The notes under the pieces are model-generated. The model did not search any database, was not told where the DNA came from, and saw only the letters and a program-made list of their open reading frames with translations. This document shows positions 9,250 to 16,412 of a stretch of 64,000 nt of DNA, in pieces (position 1 is the first letter of the stretch; every line of letters begins with the position of its first letter). The translations under genes and the position numbers were made by a program. Origin of the DNA: Aureimonas mangrovi (GTDB lineage Bacteria > Pseudomonadota > Alphaproteobacteria > Rhizobiales > Rhizobiaceae); the NCBI RefSeq assembly GCF_014058705.1, contig NZ_CP059692.1:1741001-1805000 (forward strand), written 5' to 3'.

Positions 9250-9723
9250 TCAGCGCTTGGAGAACTGGAACGAACGACGGGCCTTCGCCTTGCCGTACTT
9301 CTTGCGCTCGACGGTGCGCGAGTCGCGCGTCAGGAAGCCACCCTTCTTCAGAACGGGGCGCAGGCCCGGCTCGTAGTAGGTAAGGGCGCGAGAAATGCCG
9401 TGACGAACCGCACCGGCCTGGCCGGAGAGGCCGCCGCCGGCGACGGTGGCGATGATGTCGAACTGACCGTCACGCGCAGCGGCGACGATGGGCTGACGAA
9501 GCACCATCTGGAGCACCGGACGCGCGAAATACTCGGCAAAGTCCTTGTTGTTGATCACGATCTTGCCGGAGCCGGGCTTGACCCAGACGCGCGCGACCGC
9601 GTCCTTGCGCTTGCCTGTGGCGTAGGCACGGCCGTAGGCATCGAGCTTCTGGACGTGAACCGGCGCGCTGACGGTCTCGACGTCGGCCGAGCCCAGATCC
9701 TGGAGGGAGTTCAGTTCGGCCAT
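9250..9723 (-). CDS. rpsI: 30S ribosomal protein S9
   Basis: A 157-residue S9 protein of the small ribosomal subunit. The conserved core runs from [14 protein letters not shown] to the basic tail RRSFQFSKR, whose final lysine-arginine reaches the P-site tRNA. As in most alphaproteobacteria there is an N-terminal extension of about 35 residues. Its ATG shares a base with the rplM stop (TAATG at 9721-9725), so the two genes are translationally coupled. Confidence 0.97.
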   Translation of the reverse strand: MAELNSLQDLGSADVETVSAPVHVQKLDAYGRAYATGKRKDAVARVWVKPGSGKIVINNKDFAEYFARPVLQMVLRQPIVAAARDGQFDIIATVAGGGLSGQAGAVRHGISRALTYYEPGLRPVLKKGGFLTRDSRTVERKKYGKAKARRSFQFSKR

Positions 9724-10187
9724 TATGCAGCCCTCGCGTTCTTGGAGTTGAGCGCCTTGACGTCGAGCGTCTCGGGCGACTGCGCCTCGTGCGGATGCTC
9801 GGCTCCGGCGTAGACGCGAAGGTTCTTCAACTGGCGACGGCCGAGCGGTCCACGCGGGAGCATACGCTCGACGGCCTTCTCGAGCACGCGCTCGGGGAAC
9901 CGGCCTTCGAGGATCTCGCGCGCCTTGCGCTCCTTGATGCCGCCGGCATAGCCGGTGTGCCAGTAATAGGTCTTGTCCTGGTATTTCTTGCCCGTGAACA
10001 CGACTTTGTCGGCGTTGACGATGATGATGTTGTCACCGTCGTCGACATGAGGGGTGAAAGTAGGCTTGTGCTTGCCGCGAAGGCGAAGCGCGACGAGGGA
10101 GGCGAGGCGGCCGACGACGAGCCCTTCGGCGTCGATCAGCACCCACTTCTTCTCCACCGTCTCGGTCTTCTGCGAGAAGGTTTTCAT
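9723..10187 (-). CDS. rplM: 50S ribosomal protein L13
   Basis: A 154-residue L13, an early-assembly protein of the large subunit. Diagnostic segments are [39 protein letters not shown] and [20 protein letters not shown]. The ATG at 10185-10187 gives [15 protein letters not shown], the normal start; in-frame codons further upstream are not conserved. It heads the rplM-rpsI operon. Confidence 0.97.
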   Translation of the reverse strand: MKTFSQKTETVEKKWVLIDAEGLVVGRLASLVALRLRGKHKPTFTPHVDDGDNIIIVNADKVVFTGKKYQDKTYYWHTGYAGGIKERKAREILEGRFPERVLEKAVERMLPRGPLGRRQLKNLRVYAGAEHPHEAQSPETLDVKALNSKNARAA

Positions 10188-10267
10188 GGTCGAACCCTTG
10201 GGTAATGCGGTTGCCGGAAAACCGGCCTTCGGCCGCAATCAACCCGGGACCGCGACGTCGAAGCGGC

Positions 10268-10296
10268 CTTCTAGATGCACGCCGTGCCAATTGCAA
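10268..10296 (-). promoter_or_regulatory. Candidate promoter of rplM-rpsI
   Basis: On the minus strand a TTGCAA -35-like box (10291-10296) lies 17 bases before TAGAAG, or 16 before CTAGAA. Transcription would start near 10261, leaving a leader of about 70 bases. This is a pattern-based proposal. Confidence 0.4.
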
Positions 10297-10369
10297 GCAT
10301 TTCGGCAATGCTCTCTTCGATAAAAGTCAAGCAAAAACAATGATATGGAAAATATGGTATCATGATACC
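10296..10369. promoter_or_regulatory. Two palindromes upstream of rplM
   Basis: A dyad AGCATT-N5-AATGCT occupies 10296-10312, touching the proposed -35 box of rplM. A perfect 14-base palindrome GGTATCATGATACC occupies 10356-10369 in an AT-rich stretch that stands out from the surrounding GC-rich DNA. Either could be a protein-binding site; which regulator would bind is unknown. Confidence 0.4.
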
Positions 10370-10628
10370 GTAAAATAGCACGCGTCATTGGACGAAAAAC
10401 GACCGGGCAGAGCTTCGCAAACACAAAGGGCTCCCTCGAAGGACGGGGCGTCCCATGTTCGTGCCCCTCATTCAGTTGAGAGATGCGGCCTCCATGAGAT
10501 GGAAGCGATTGACGAGATGGCGCTCGTAACCGTCGGATCACTTCACGCTGCTCTACCGGACTTCAGCTTTTGTCGTTTTCAATGAACGAAGGAATTGATG
10601 CGTCTTTCGAAAGTGTTCAGAAAGACAC
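10370..10628. other. Gene-free stretch, nothing recognised
   Basis: Between the palindromes and the SOUL gene terminator I see no convincing coding frame, RNA gene or repeat. Short open frames on both strands lack ribosome-binding sites and family similarity. Confidence 0.5.
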
Positions 10629-10657
10629 AAAGGGCACCCCGTTCCAGGATGCCCTTT
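10629..10657 (-). terminator. Terminator of the SOUL protein gene
   Basis: On the minus strand an 11-base-pair stem with one G-T wobble (AAAGGGCATCC pairing GGGTGCCCTTT) ends in TTT and is followed by GTGTCTTTC. It lies about 24 bases after the stop codon. Confidence 0.75.
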
Positions 10658-10680
10658 CAACCGTCTCAACAGACAGAAAA

Positions 10681-11709
10681 TCAGCCCTCGATCTCGATCA
10701 AGATTTCGTTGCGGCGCATGAAACCCGGCGTCCAGGGCGGGTTGTAGAACGCGTAAATCGGGTCACCCTTCTGCTTGAGACCCTCGTCGGAAAGGTAGTT
10801 GTAGAGGGCCATGAGCTTGCGGCTGGCGAGCGAGGCGCTGAACGTTCCGCTGAAGCGGATAGCGGCCATGCGCCGGGCGGGCACTTCCTCGATTTTCACG
10901 TCGCCCCCGTTCGGCGTCGGCAGGCTGGCTTTGGTGTACTTCTTCGGCATCACGAACCGGATCGCCCAGCCCTTGCGGCCCTCAGCTTCCGAGAGCTGTT
11001 GGAGCACGGGGACGGTCATCGCGATCTTCTTGCCCGAGCGATTATTCGCGCGGATATAGTCGTAGAGCGTCTCGAAACCGCGGCTGCGCGCCTTCTCGTG
11101 GTAGCCGCTCTTGACCGTCTCGGCGATGAGCATCGCGTCGTAATCGCGAATCTCGACTTCGCCGCCGCTGCGCACCGTCTCGTAGTCCGGCTCCTCCGCA
11201 TGGTCGGCGATCTTTTTGGTCACGTAGAAGGCCGCGCCGAGTGCGAGGATCGCGCCGCCAGCAACCAGTGCAGTCGTCAACTCGGGTCGCTCGCGCAGGT
11301 AATCGATGCCGCGCTGCGTATCCATACCGCGCTTGAAGCTCTTAGCGCGCGGCGCACGAAGCTCAGGCCAGTGAAAATTGCTCAATTTCGGCAGATGGTC
11401 GCGCGCGTCGGACGCGGTCTCGCGGAGGGAGCGCTGCGCGCGGTCCAGGGAGGCGCGCGCATCGGAGGCCGAGGGAACCGACCAGCCCGTCGCGAACGAG
11501 GGAAGATAGCGCGACGCCGTGCTATGATGCGTGAGGCCGGGAAGGCGCGCAATCTGATGCTCGACCGAGCGTCCAAGGCGTTCGAACGCCGAGGGCTTGG
11601 GGTTCACCCGCTCCGCAATCTGGCTCTCGAGGTCGCCGATCCTATCGCCGATATCACCGATGGCGTCGCTGAGGCGCTCGTAGGCCGTTGGCTTGTCGCG
11701 GAACATCAT
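10681..11709 (-). CDS. SOUL-domain (heme-binding) membrane-anchored protein
   Basis: A 342-residue protein. The C-terminal half (about residues 160-342) is a SOUL/HBP domain: YETVRSGGEVEIRDYDAMLIAE, SGKKIAMTVPVLQ, and a C-terminal YNPPWTPGFMRRNEILIEIE. Before it is one membrane helix (ALVAGGAILALGAAFYV). The N-terminal 130 residues are polar, helical and Arg/Ser-rich with no family I recognise, so they are probably cytoplasmic. SOUL proteins bind heme or related hydrophobic ligands; the physiological role is not known. It is monocistronic with its own terminator and divergent from ppk2. A 12-base palindrome GACCGGCCGGTC lies at 11735-11746 just before the gene. Confidence 0.8.
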   Translation of the reverse strand: MMFRDKPTAYERLSDAIGDIGDRIGDLESQIAERVNPKPSAFERLGRSVEHQIARLPGLTHHSTASRYLPSFATGWSVPSASDARASLDRAQRSLRETASDARDHLPKLSNFHWPELRAPRAKSFKRGMDTQRGIDYLRERPELTTALVAGGAILALGAAFYVTKKIADHAEEPDYETVRSGGEVEIRDYDAMLIAETVKSGYHEKARSRGFETLYDYIRANNRSGKKIAMTVPVLQQLSEAEGRKGWAIRFVMPKKYTKASLPTPNGGDVKIEEVPARRMAAIRFSGTFSASLASRKLMALYNYLSDEGLKQKGDPIYAFYNPPWTPGFMRRNEILIEIEG

Positions 11710-11864
11710 TGTCTCCTGCTGGTCGTGCGGAACGGACCGGCCGGTCGGCAGGCCCTCGCGTGCGGAAAGTCCAACCGCCTAACGTATCAGCAGCGGCTTG
11801 GTTGCGGCGCAAGGACGCGGCTTCCCATCCTGTTGACATAGGTGCAACCGAATGCGCCCGAGCG

Positions 11865-11938
11865 CTCTTATGTGGGCATCAGGTGCTTCATGACCTGATA
11901 CTCCAGCCAAACTGGGCGGCCTAGCGCCGCCCCTTTTT
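11865..11938 (+). ncRNA. Candidate small RNA or ppk2 leader attenuator
   Basis: A stem-loop (ATCAGGT, 8-base loop, ACCTGAT at 11878-11899) is followed by a short unpaired C/A-rich stretch and then a strong terminator. The neighbouring SOUL gene reads away, so no plus-strand gene exists upstream for this terminator to serve. The parts therefore suit either a short two-hairpin RNA of about 70 bases or a leader that controls ppk2, whose ATG is 57 bases downstream. A TTGACA box at 11833-11838 lies upstream but lacks a well-spaced -10 box, so the 5-prime end is uncertain. Confidence 0.4.
11914..11938 (+). terminator. Rho-independent terminator upstream of ppk2
   Basis: GGGCGGC and GCCGCCC form a perfect 7-base-pair stem with a 5-base loop, followed directly by CTTTTT. 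It ends 57 bases before the ppk2 start codon. Confidence 0.75.
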
Positions 11939-11994
11939 GCGTTCGGCGACCGGTCCGGTCCATCATCGTCGTTTTAGGAAGGTTTTGTATCGAC

Positions 11995-12816
11995 ATGGGC
12001 CAAGACGGGACGAAGGACGGCGCGGTGCACTTGGCGAAGCTCGATTACGATGCGACGCTTGCGAAGAAGGAGTACGAGGAGCGTCTGGACGCTGTTCAGA
12101 CACGGTTCCGGCGTATCCAGCAGGCCTATCTCCACACCGGAAACAGCGCAGCGATCGTGTTCGAGGGCTCGGACGCGGCCGGGAAGGGCGGCACCATCCG
12201 AAGGCTGTCCGCCGTCCTCGATCCACGCGGCTTCAAGGTCTGGCCAATCGCCGCTCCCGAGCCGCGCGATCTGCGACGGCACTATCTGGCGCGTTTCTGG
12301 GAGAAGCTCCCGATAACCGGCGAGATCGCCGTCTTCGACCGATCATGGTATGGTCGCGTCCTCGTCGAGCGGATCGAGGGGTTCGCCAAGGACGAGCAAT
12401 GGCGGCGCGCCTACCGCGAGATCTGCGGTTTCGAGAAGACACTTGTGGATGCGGGAACGCGCATCGTGAAAGTGTATCTTGCGATCACCGCCGAGGCGCA
12501 GTTCCAGCGTTTCGAAAAACGCATGAACGATCCGCTGAAACGCTGGAAGCTCTCCTATGAGGACTTCCGCAACCGCGACCGATGGGACGACTACCGCGTC
12601 GCGGCAGAGGAAATGTTCGCGCGAACGAACTCCGAGGAGGCTCCGTGGCATGTCGTCCCGGCCAACGACAAGCGCTATGCCCGCGTGACCGCGCTGGAGG
12701 CCATCGCCGAGCATTTGGCGCGTGGCGTGGACCTCGCTCCACGCCCGATCGACGATGCGATCGAGGAGCAGTACCGCAAGATGATCGAGGCGCATGGCGC
12801 GGCCCACAAGCGCTGA
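11995..12816 (+). CDS. ppk2: Polyphosphate kinase 2 family (polyphosphate:nucleotide phosphotransferase)
   Basis: A 273-residue single-domain PPK2. Walker A is FEGSDAAGKGGTIRRL (Lys64), Walker B is FDRSWYGR (Asp115), and the lid region includes RFEKRMNDPLKRWKLS. PPK2 enzymes transfer phosphate between polyphosphate and nucleoside mono- or diphosphates in the cytoplasm. Which nucleotide is used cannot be read from this sequence with certainty; the one-domain length fits class I, which favours diphosphates. It stands alone between the hairpin-terminator element and the MarR gene. Confidence 0.92.
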   Translation: MGQDGTKDGAVHLAKLDYDATLAKKEYEERLDAVQTRFRRIQQAYLHTGNSAAIVFEGSDAAGKGGTIRRLSAVLDPRGFKVWPIAAPEPRDLRRHYLARFWEKLPITGEIAVFDRSWYGRVLVERIEGFAKDEQWRRAYREICGFEKTLVDAGTRIVKVYLAITAEAQFQRFEKRMNDPLKRWKLSYEDFRNRDRWDDYRVAAEEMFARTNSEEAPWHVVPANDKRYARVTALEAIAEHLARGVDLAPRPIDDAIEEQYRKMIEAHGAAHKR

Positions 12817-12825
12817 GCCTTCGGG

Positions 12826-13368
12826 TCAGAGCGATGCGGCTGCTCGCGCTGCCTGATCGTAAGTACCGGAGAGTGAGCGCAGGAGCGCCGCCAGCCGCGA
12901 CAACTCGGAGGGATCGTAGCCGAGACTCTGTGCGGTGCGAACGAGCAGTGCCTCGCGGACCTCGCCGTAGCGTCGGCAGAGCTTCGCGCCCGTCTCGCTG
13001 ACGGCGATGGTCTTTTCCTTTCCGGTGCGCCCGACCGTGACGAGCCCGTGTTCGGCGAGCTTCTTGATCGCGTAGTTGGCCAGATGGGTATCCTCGATGT
13101 TGAGGACGAGGCAGATGTCGGCGAGCGTCTTGGGCCGCCCGCGATGGTTGACCAGATGGATGATCAGCACTTCAAGCGGCGACATAGTCGGGCCGCCGGC
13201 CGCGGTCATGCATCGAACCGTCCACCGCTGGAAGGCGTGCGTGCCCATCGTCAGCGCGAACTCGACCTCCGAAAGCGGCGGCAGGGCGGAGCGGGCCAGA
13301 TGGTCGGAGGAGACGACCGGCCCGATCAGCGCCGCCGTCAGTTGCTCATCATCGTTCCGGGAAGCCAT
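12826..13368 (-). CDS. MarR-type winged-helix regulator
   Basis: A 180-residue protein with a central winged helix-turn-helix: MSPLEVLIIHLVN, KTLADICLVLNIEDTHLANYAIKKLAEHGLV, then a wing GRTGKEKTIAVSETG. N- and C-terminal helices would form the dimer interface. The start at 13368 overlaps the end of dctM by 31 bases, so it is the last gene of the dctP-Q-M operon. That position, and the palindromes in the dctP/oxoprolinase divergent region, suggest it controls this locus. Its ligand is unknown. No clear ribosome-binding site precedes the ATG, so a later start is possible. Confidence 0.8.
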   Translation of the reverse strand: MASRNDDEQLTAALIGPVVSSDHLARSALPPLSEVEFALTMGTHAFQRWTVRCMTAAGGPTMSPLEVLIIHLVNHRGRPKTLADICLVLNIEDTHLANYAIKKLAEHGLVTVGRTGKEKTIAVSETGAKLCRRYGEVREALLVRTAQSLGYDPSELSRLAALLRSLSGTYDQAARAAASL

Positions 13369-14642
13369 AGCGCGATCTGGGGAAAGACGGTGAGAAGGGC
13401 CGTCGCGAGGACGAGGATGAGGAAGAAGGGCAGCGCATACAGTGCGACCCGGAAGATGCTCTGGCCGGTGATGGACTGGATTACGAACAGGTTGAACCCG
13501 ACGGGCGGCGTGATCTGGCTCATTTCCACCACCAGCACGAGGAAGACGCCGAACCAGATCGGGTCTATGCCCGCGGCCAGCACCATCGGCAGGATCACCG
13601 AGGTCGTCAGCACCACGATCGATATCCCGTCGAGGAAGCAGCCCAAGACGACGAAGAAGACGAGGAGGACTGCGATCAGCGCGTATTGCGAGAAGCCCTG
13701 TTCTCCGATCCAGGCCGCCAAGGTGCGCGGTATGCCGGTGAAGCCCATCGCGATCGTCAGGAAGGACGCGCCGGCCAGGATCAGCGCGATCATGCAGCTT
13801 GTGATAGCCGAGCCCTTAAGAGAGGCGACGAAGCCCTCGCGGTCGAGCCCGCCGGTGAAGCCGGCGATCGCCAGCGCGCCGACGACGCCGACGACGGCTG
13901 CTTCGGTCGGCGAGGCGAGGCCGCCGTAGATCGAGCCGATGACGGCGACGATCAGGAGCACGGTCGGCAGGAGGAGGCCGAGCGCGCGGAAGCGCTCGCC
14001 CCAGCCCGGCGCCGGCTCTGGCTCGGGCATCTTCTCCCTGTTCAGCAATGCCCAGACCATGATGAAAGCCGAAAACATCACCGCCAGCATCACGCCGGGC
14101 ACGACGCCGGCGAGGAACAGACGCGCGATGCTCTGTTCGGTCGCCGCGCCGTAGACGATCATGATGATGGAGGGCGGGATCAGGAAGCCGAAGGTGCCGG
14201 CGCCGGCGAGCGTACCGATCGCCATGCGCGGATCGTAACCGCGCCGCCCGAGTTCGGGCAGCGACATGCGTCCGACGGTCGCCGTCGTCGCGGCGGAAGA
14301 GCCCGAGACGGCGGCGAAGAGGGCGCAGCCGAAAACGTTGACGTGCAGGAGCCGGCCGGGCAGGCGCCGCGTGAAGGGGGCGAGGCCCTCGAACATGTCG
14401 GAGGAGAGGCGGGAGCGGAACAGGATTTCGCCCATCCAGATGAACATGGGCAGGGCGGTGAGGTCCCAACTGTTCATTGCGCCCCATACACGCCGGGCGA
14501 AGACGGCGTCGACAGGAGCGGAAGAGGCGATTCCCATCGCAACGAGTCCGACGGCCATGAGGGCGAAGCCGACCCACAGGCCCGCGAGAAGGAGCCCGAA
14601 AAGGACTGCGACCAGAAGAAGCGCAATGAGGCCGACGTCCAT
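13338..14642 (-). CDS. dctM: TRAP transporter large permease (DctM type)
   Basis: A 434-residue ion transporter superfamily membrane protein with about 12 helices and typical DctM segments such as PVDAVFARRVWGAMNSWDLTALPMF and SGSSAATTATVG, PSIIMIVYG and FDL-type re-entrant loops near IDPIWFGV. It forms the sodium-coupled channel of a TRAP system. It overlaps dctQ by one base (TGATG at 14640-14644) and the MarR gene by 31 bases, indicating one operon with coupled translation. Confidence 0.93.
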   Translation of the reverse strand: MDVGLIALLLVAVLFGLLLAGLWVGFALMAVGLVAMGIASSAPVDAVFARRVWGAMNSWDLTALPMFIWMGEILFRSRLSSDMFEGLAPFTRRLPGRLLHVNVFGCALFAAVSGSSAATTATVGRMSLPELGRRGYDPRMAIGTLAGAGTFGFLIPPSIIMIVYGAATEQSIARLFLAGVVPGVMLAVMFSAFIMVWALLNREKMPEPEPAPGWGERFRALGLLLPTVLLIVAVIGSIYGGLASPTEAAVVGVVGALAIAGFTGGLDREGFVASLKGSAITSCMIALILAGASFLTIAMGFTGIPRTLAAWIGEQGFSQYALIAVLLVFFVVLGCFLDGISIVVLTTSVILPMVLAAGIDPIWFGVFLVLVVEMSQITPPVGFNLFVIQSITGQSIFRVALYALPFFLILVLATALLTVFPQIALWLPGTMMSN

Positions 14643-15202
14643 CAGTGGGCTCCCTCGCCGGCGCCACGCGCGCGCTCGGCTTGCCGGAAGGCGGGATCGC
14701 CGCCCCGAAGAAGGGTGACGAGTTCGTCGAGAAGCGCGACGGCGAGGATCACGATGCCGGCCGTCATCACGAATTGCGGGATCCAGAGCGAGATCGGGAC
14801 GAGGCCGTAGGACAGGGAGCCCCGGTCGTAGGATGCCAGGGTCTGCGCCCCGACCGCCCAGGCGGCGAAGACGGCAAGGCCGAGGGCGACGAGAATGACG
14901 AACGCCGTCAGGACCTTGTCAGCCACCGGGCCGAGGAAGCCCACGAGGAGCGTGACGCGAACGTGACCCGCCGCGCGCAGGGCGGCCGGTATCGCGAGGA
15001 ACGCGGAGGCAACGAACAGGAAGCCGCCGATCTCGGTAATCGAAGGGATGGCAAAGCCATAGCGCCCGAAGCCGAGGAGAACGGCGACCCGATCGACGAT
15101 CCGGCCGAGGACCTGAACCGTGACGAGCGCCGCGATCAGCATCATGGAGAGGCAGGCGCCGAAAAGGGCCGTGCCGTAGAGGGCATCGAGTGCCTTGCGC
15201 AT
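14642..15202 (-). CDS. dctQ: TRAP transporter small permease (DctQ type)
   Basis: A 186-residue four-helix membrane protein of the DctQ family, including the conserved FLFVASAFLAIPAALRAAGHVRVTLL segment where the positively charged GHVRV follows helix 2. It pairs with DctM at the inner membrane. The gene sits between dctP (60-base gap containing a hairpin) and dctM (one-base overlap). Confidence 0.9.
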   Translation of the reverse strand: MRKALDALYGTALFGACLSMMLIAALVTVQVLGRIVDRVAVLLGFGRYGFAIPSITEIGGFLFVASAFLAIPAALRAAGHVRVTLLVGFLGPVADKVLTAFVILVALGLAVFAAWAVGAQTLASYDRGSLSYGLVPISLWIPQFVMTAGIVILAVALLDELVTLLRGGDPAFRQAERARGAGEGAH

Positions 15203-15230
15203 TCAGGTCATCCCCGGAAGATGAAGTCCA

Positions 15231-15250
15231 GGCAGGGTCTTGGGCCTGCC
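15231..15250 (-). promoter_or_regulatory. Intercistronic hairpin between dctP and dctQ
   Basis: GGCAGG and CCTGCC form a 6-base-pair stem with an 8-base loop just after the dctP stop. There is no T run, so it is more likely a processing or mRNA-stabilising hairpin that would favour the binding-protein message. Confidence 0.35.
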
Positions 15251-15262
15251 CGGAGCTGTCGC

Positions 15263-16246
15263 TTAGCGGCTCGCGCGGTAGTTCTCGACGATCGTGCGCC
15301 CGGTCTCGCCGGCCTGCTCCTCCCATTCGGCCGTCATCGTTTCGCCAACCTCGCGCAGCTTGGCCGAGAGCGCTTCGGAAGGCTGCGAGACGATCATGCC
15401 GCCGGCCTCGAGCTCGGCGATCTTCGCGTCCGTCTCCTCGCGCGACATCTGCCAGCCACGCTCCTCGGCGCGCCCTGCCGCCTCGATGAGCGCGGACTGC
15501 TCCTCATCCGACAGAGCCTCGAAGGCATCTGTGTTGACCACGACGATGTTCTTGGGGAGCCAGGCCTGCACGTCGATGTAGTAGCGCGTGAAGTCCCAGG
15601 CCTTGGCGTTCGCACCGGTGGAGGGCGAGGTCATCATCGCCTCAACGCGGCCCGTGGAGAAGGCGGTGGGGATGTCGGTTTCCTCGACCTGCGTCGGCGT
15701 CGCGCCGATCAGGGCCGCAAGGCGCTCGGTCGCGACGTTGTAGGCGCGGAAGTTGAGGCCGGCGAGCTGAGCGGGATCGGTGACGTCCTCGCGCAGATAC
15801 AGGCTCTGTCCCGGCCAGGGTACCGCGTAGAGGACGGTCAGGCCCTCATCGGCCAGCCTCTGGGAAACGGCCTCGCGAGATGCCGCCCAGAGAGCCTGTG
15901 CATCGTCGTAGGACGAGGCGAGGAACGGGATCGAGTCGAGCGCGAAGACCGGATCCTCGTTGGCTAGGCGCGACAGCAGGAACTCGCCGATCGGCACCAG
16001 GCCGTCGCGCACCGCGTCACGAATCTCGGCATGGCCGAAAAGGGAATTCGCGGAGTGGATGGTGATATCCAGCGATCCGCCCGTCGTGTCCTCGACGTCC
16101 TGCGCGAACTCGATGATGTTGGCGGTGTGGAAAATGCCATCCGCATAGGGGGTCGGCATGTCCCAGTTCGTCTGCGCCGCGACAGGAGCGCTGGCGAAGG
16201 CAAGAACAGCACCGGCGAGCAGCGTGGAAGTCAGGGAAGGCATCAT
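15263..16246 (-). CDS. dctP: TRAP transporter substrate-binding protein (DctP type)
   Basis: A 328-residue periplasmic solute receptor. A Sec signal peptide ends near APVAAQ, followed by NWDMPTPYADGIFHTANIIEFAQDV and the DctP family core with LPKNIVVVNTDAFEAL. The arginine that usually clamps a substrate carboxylate is likely within LAGLNFRAYN. Start chosen at the first of two adjacent ATGs (16246), with AAGGAG twelve bases upstream. Ligand is inferred from the divergent oxoprolinase gene: 5-oxoproline or a related cyclic amide acid, not proven. Confidence 0.88.
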   Translation of the reverse strand: MMPSLTSTLLAGAVLAFASAPVAAQTNWDMPTPYADGIFHTANIIEFAQDVEDTTGGSLDITIHSANSLFGHAEIRDAVRDGLVPIGEFLLSRLANEDPVFALDSIPFLASSYDDAQALWAASREAVSQRLADEGLTVLYAVPWPGQSLYLREDVTDPAQLAGLNFRAYNVATERLAALIGATPTQVEETDIPTAFSTGRVEAMMTSPSTGANAKAWDFTRYYIDVQAWLPKNIVVVNTDAFEALSDEEQSALIEAAGRAEERGWQMSREETDAKIAELEAGGMIVSQPSEALSAKLREVGETMTAEWEEQAGETGRTIVENYRASR

Positions 16247-16296
16247 GCGGAAGGCTCTCCTTCGAGTGATGTTGACGAACCGGCAGCATAGGTGGC

Positions 16297-16359
16297 GCAC
16301 AAGCGTTGTGCACGCCTAAAATCAGAGCTTGACGTTTAGTCCGACATTTTGTCAACAAA
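16297..16359. promoter_or_regulatory. Two dyads in the dctP / oxoprolinase divergent promoter
   Basis: GCACAA-GCG-TTGTGC at 16297-16311 is a perfect 6+6 inverted repeat. A second dyad, TTTGT-CA-ACAAA, lies at 16348-16359 beside a TTGACG box (16329-16334). Both contain ACAA/TTGT half-sites and lie midway between the divergent starts at 16246 and 16413, where an operator would control both directions. The MarR gene of the same locus is the obvious candidate binder. Confidence 0.45.
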
Positions 16360-16412
16360 TTATCGAAATGGCCCGACCTGAGCTGAAGCAGCGTCACGCG
16401 AAGGAGAGATCG

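Noticed and set aside
10239-10541. 100-codon minus-strand frame upstream of rplM
   Set aside because: It crosses the AT-rich palindrome region, lacks a ribosome site and resembles no known protein.
11735-11746. Palindrome GACCGGCCGGTC before the SOUL gene as an operator
   Set aside because: GC-only palindromes of this size are common in such DNA, and a similar GACCGGTCCGGTC lies near 11948; evidence is too weak for a call.
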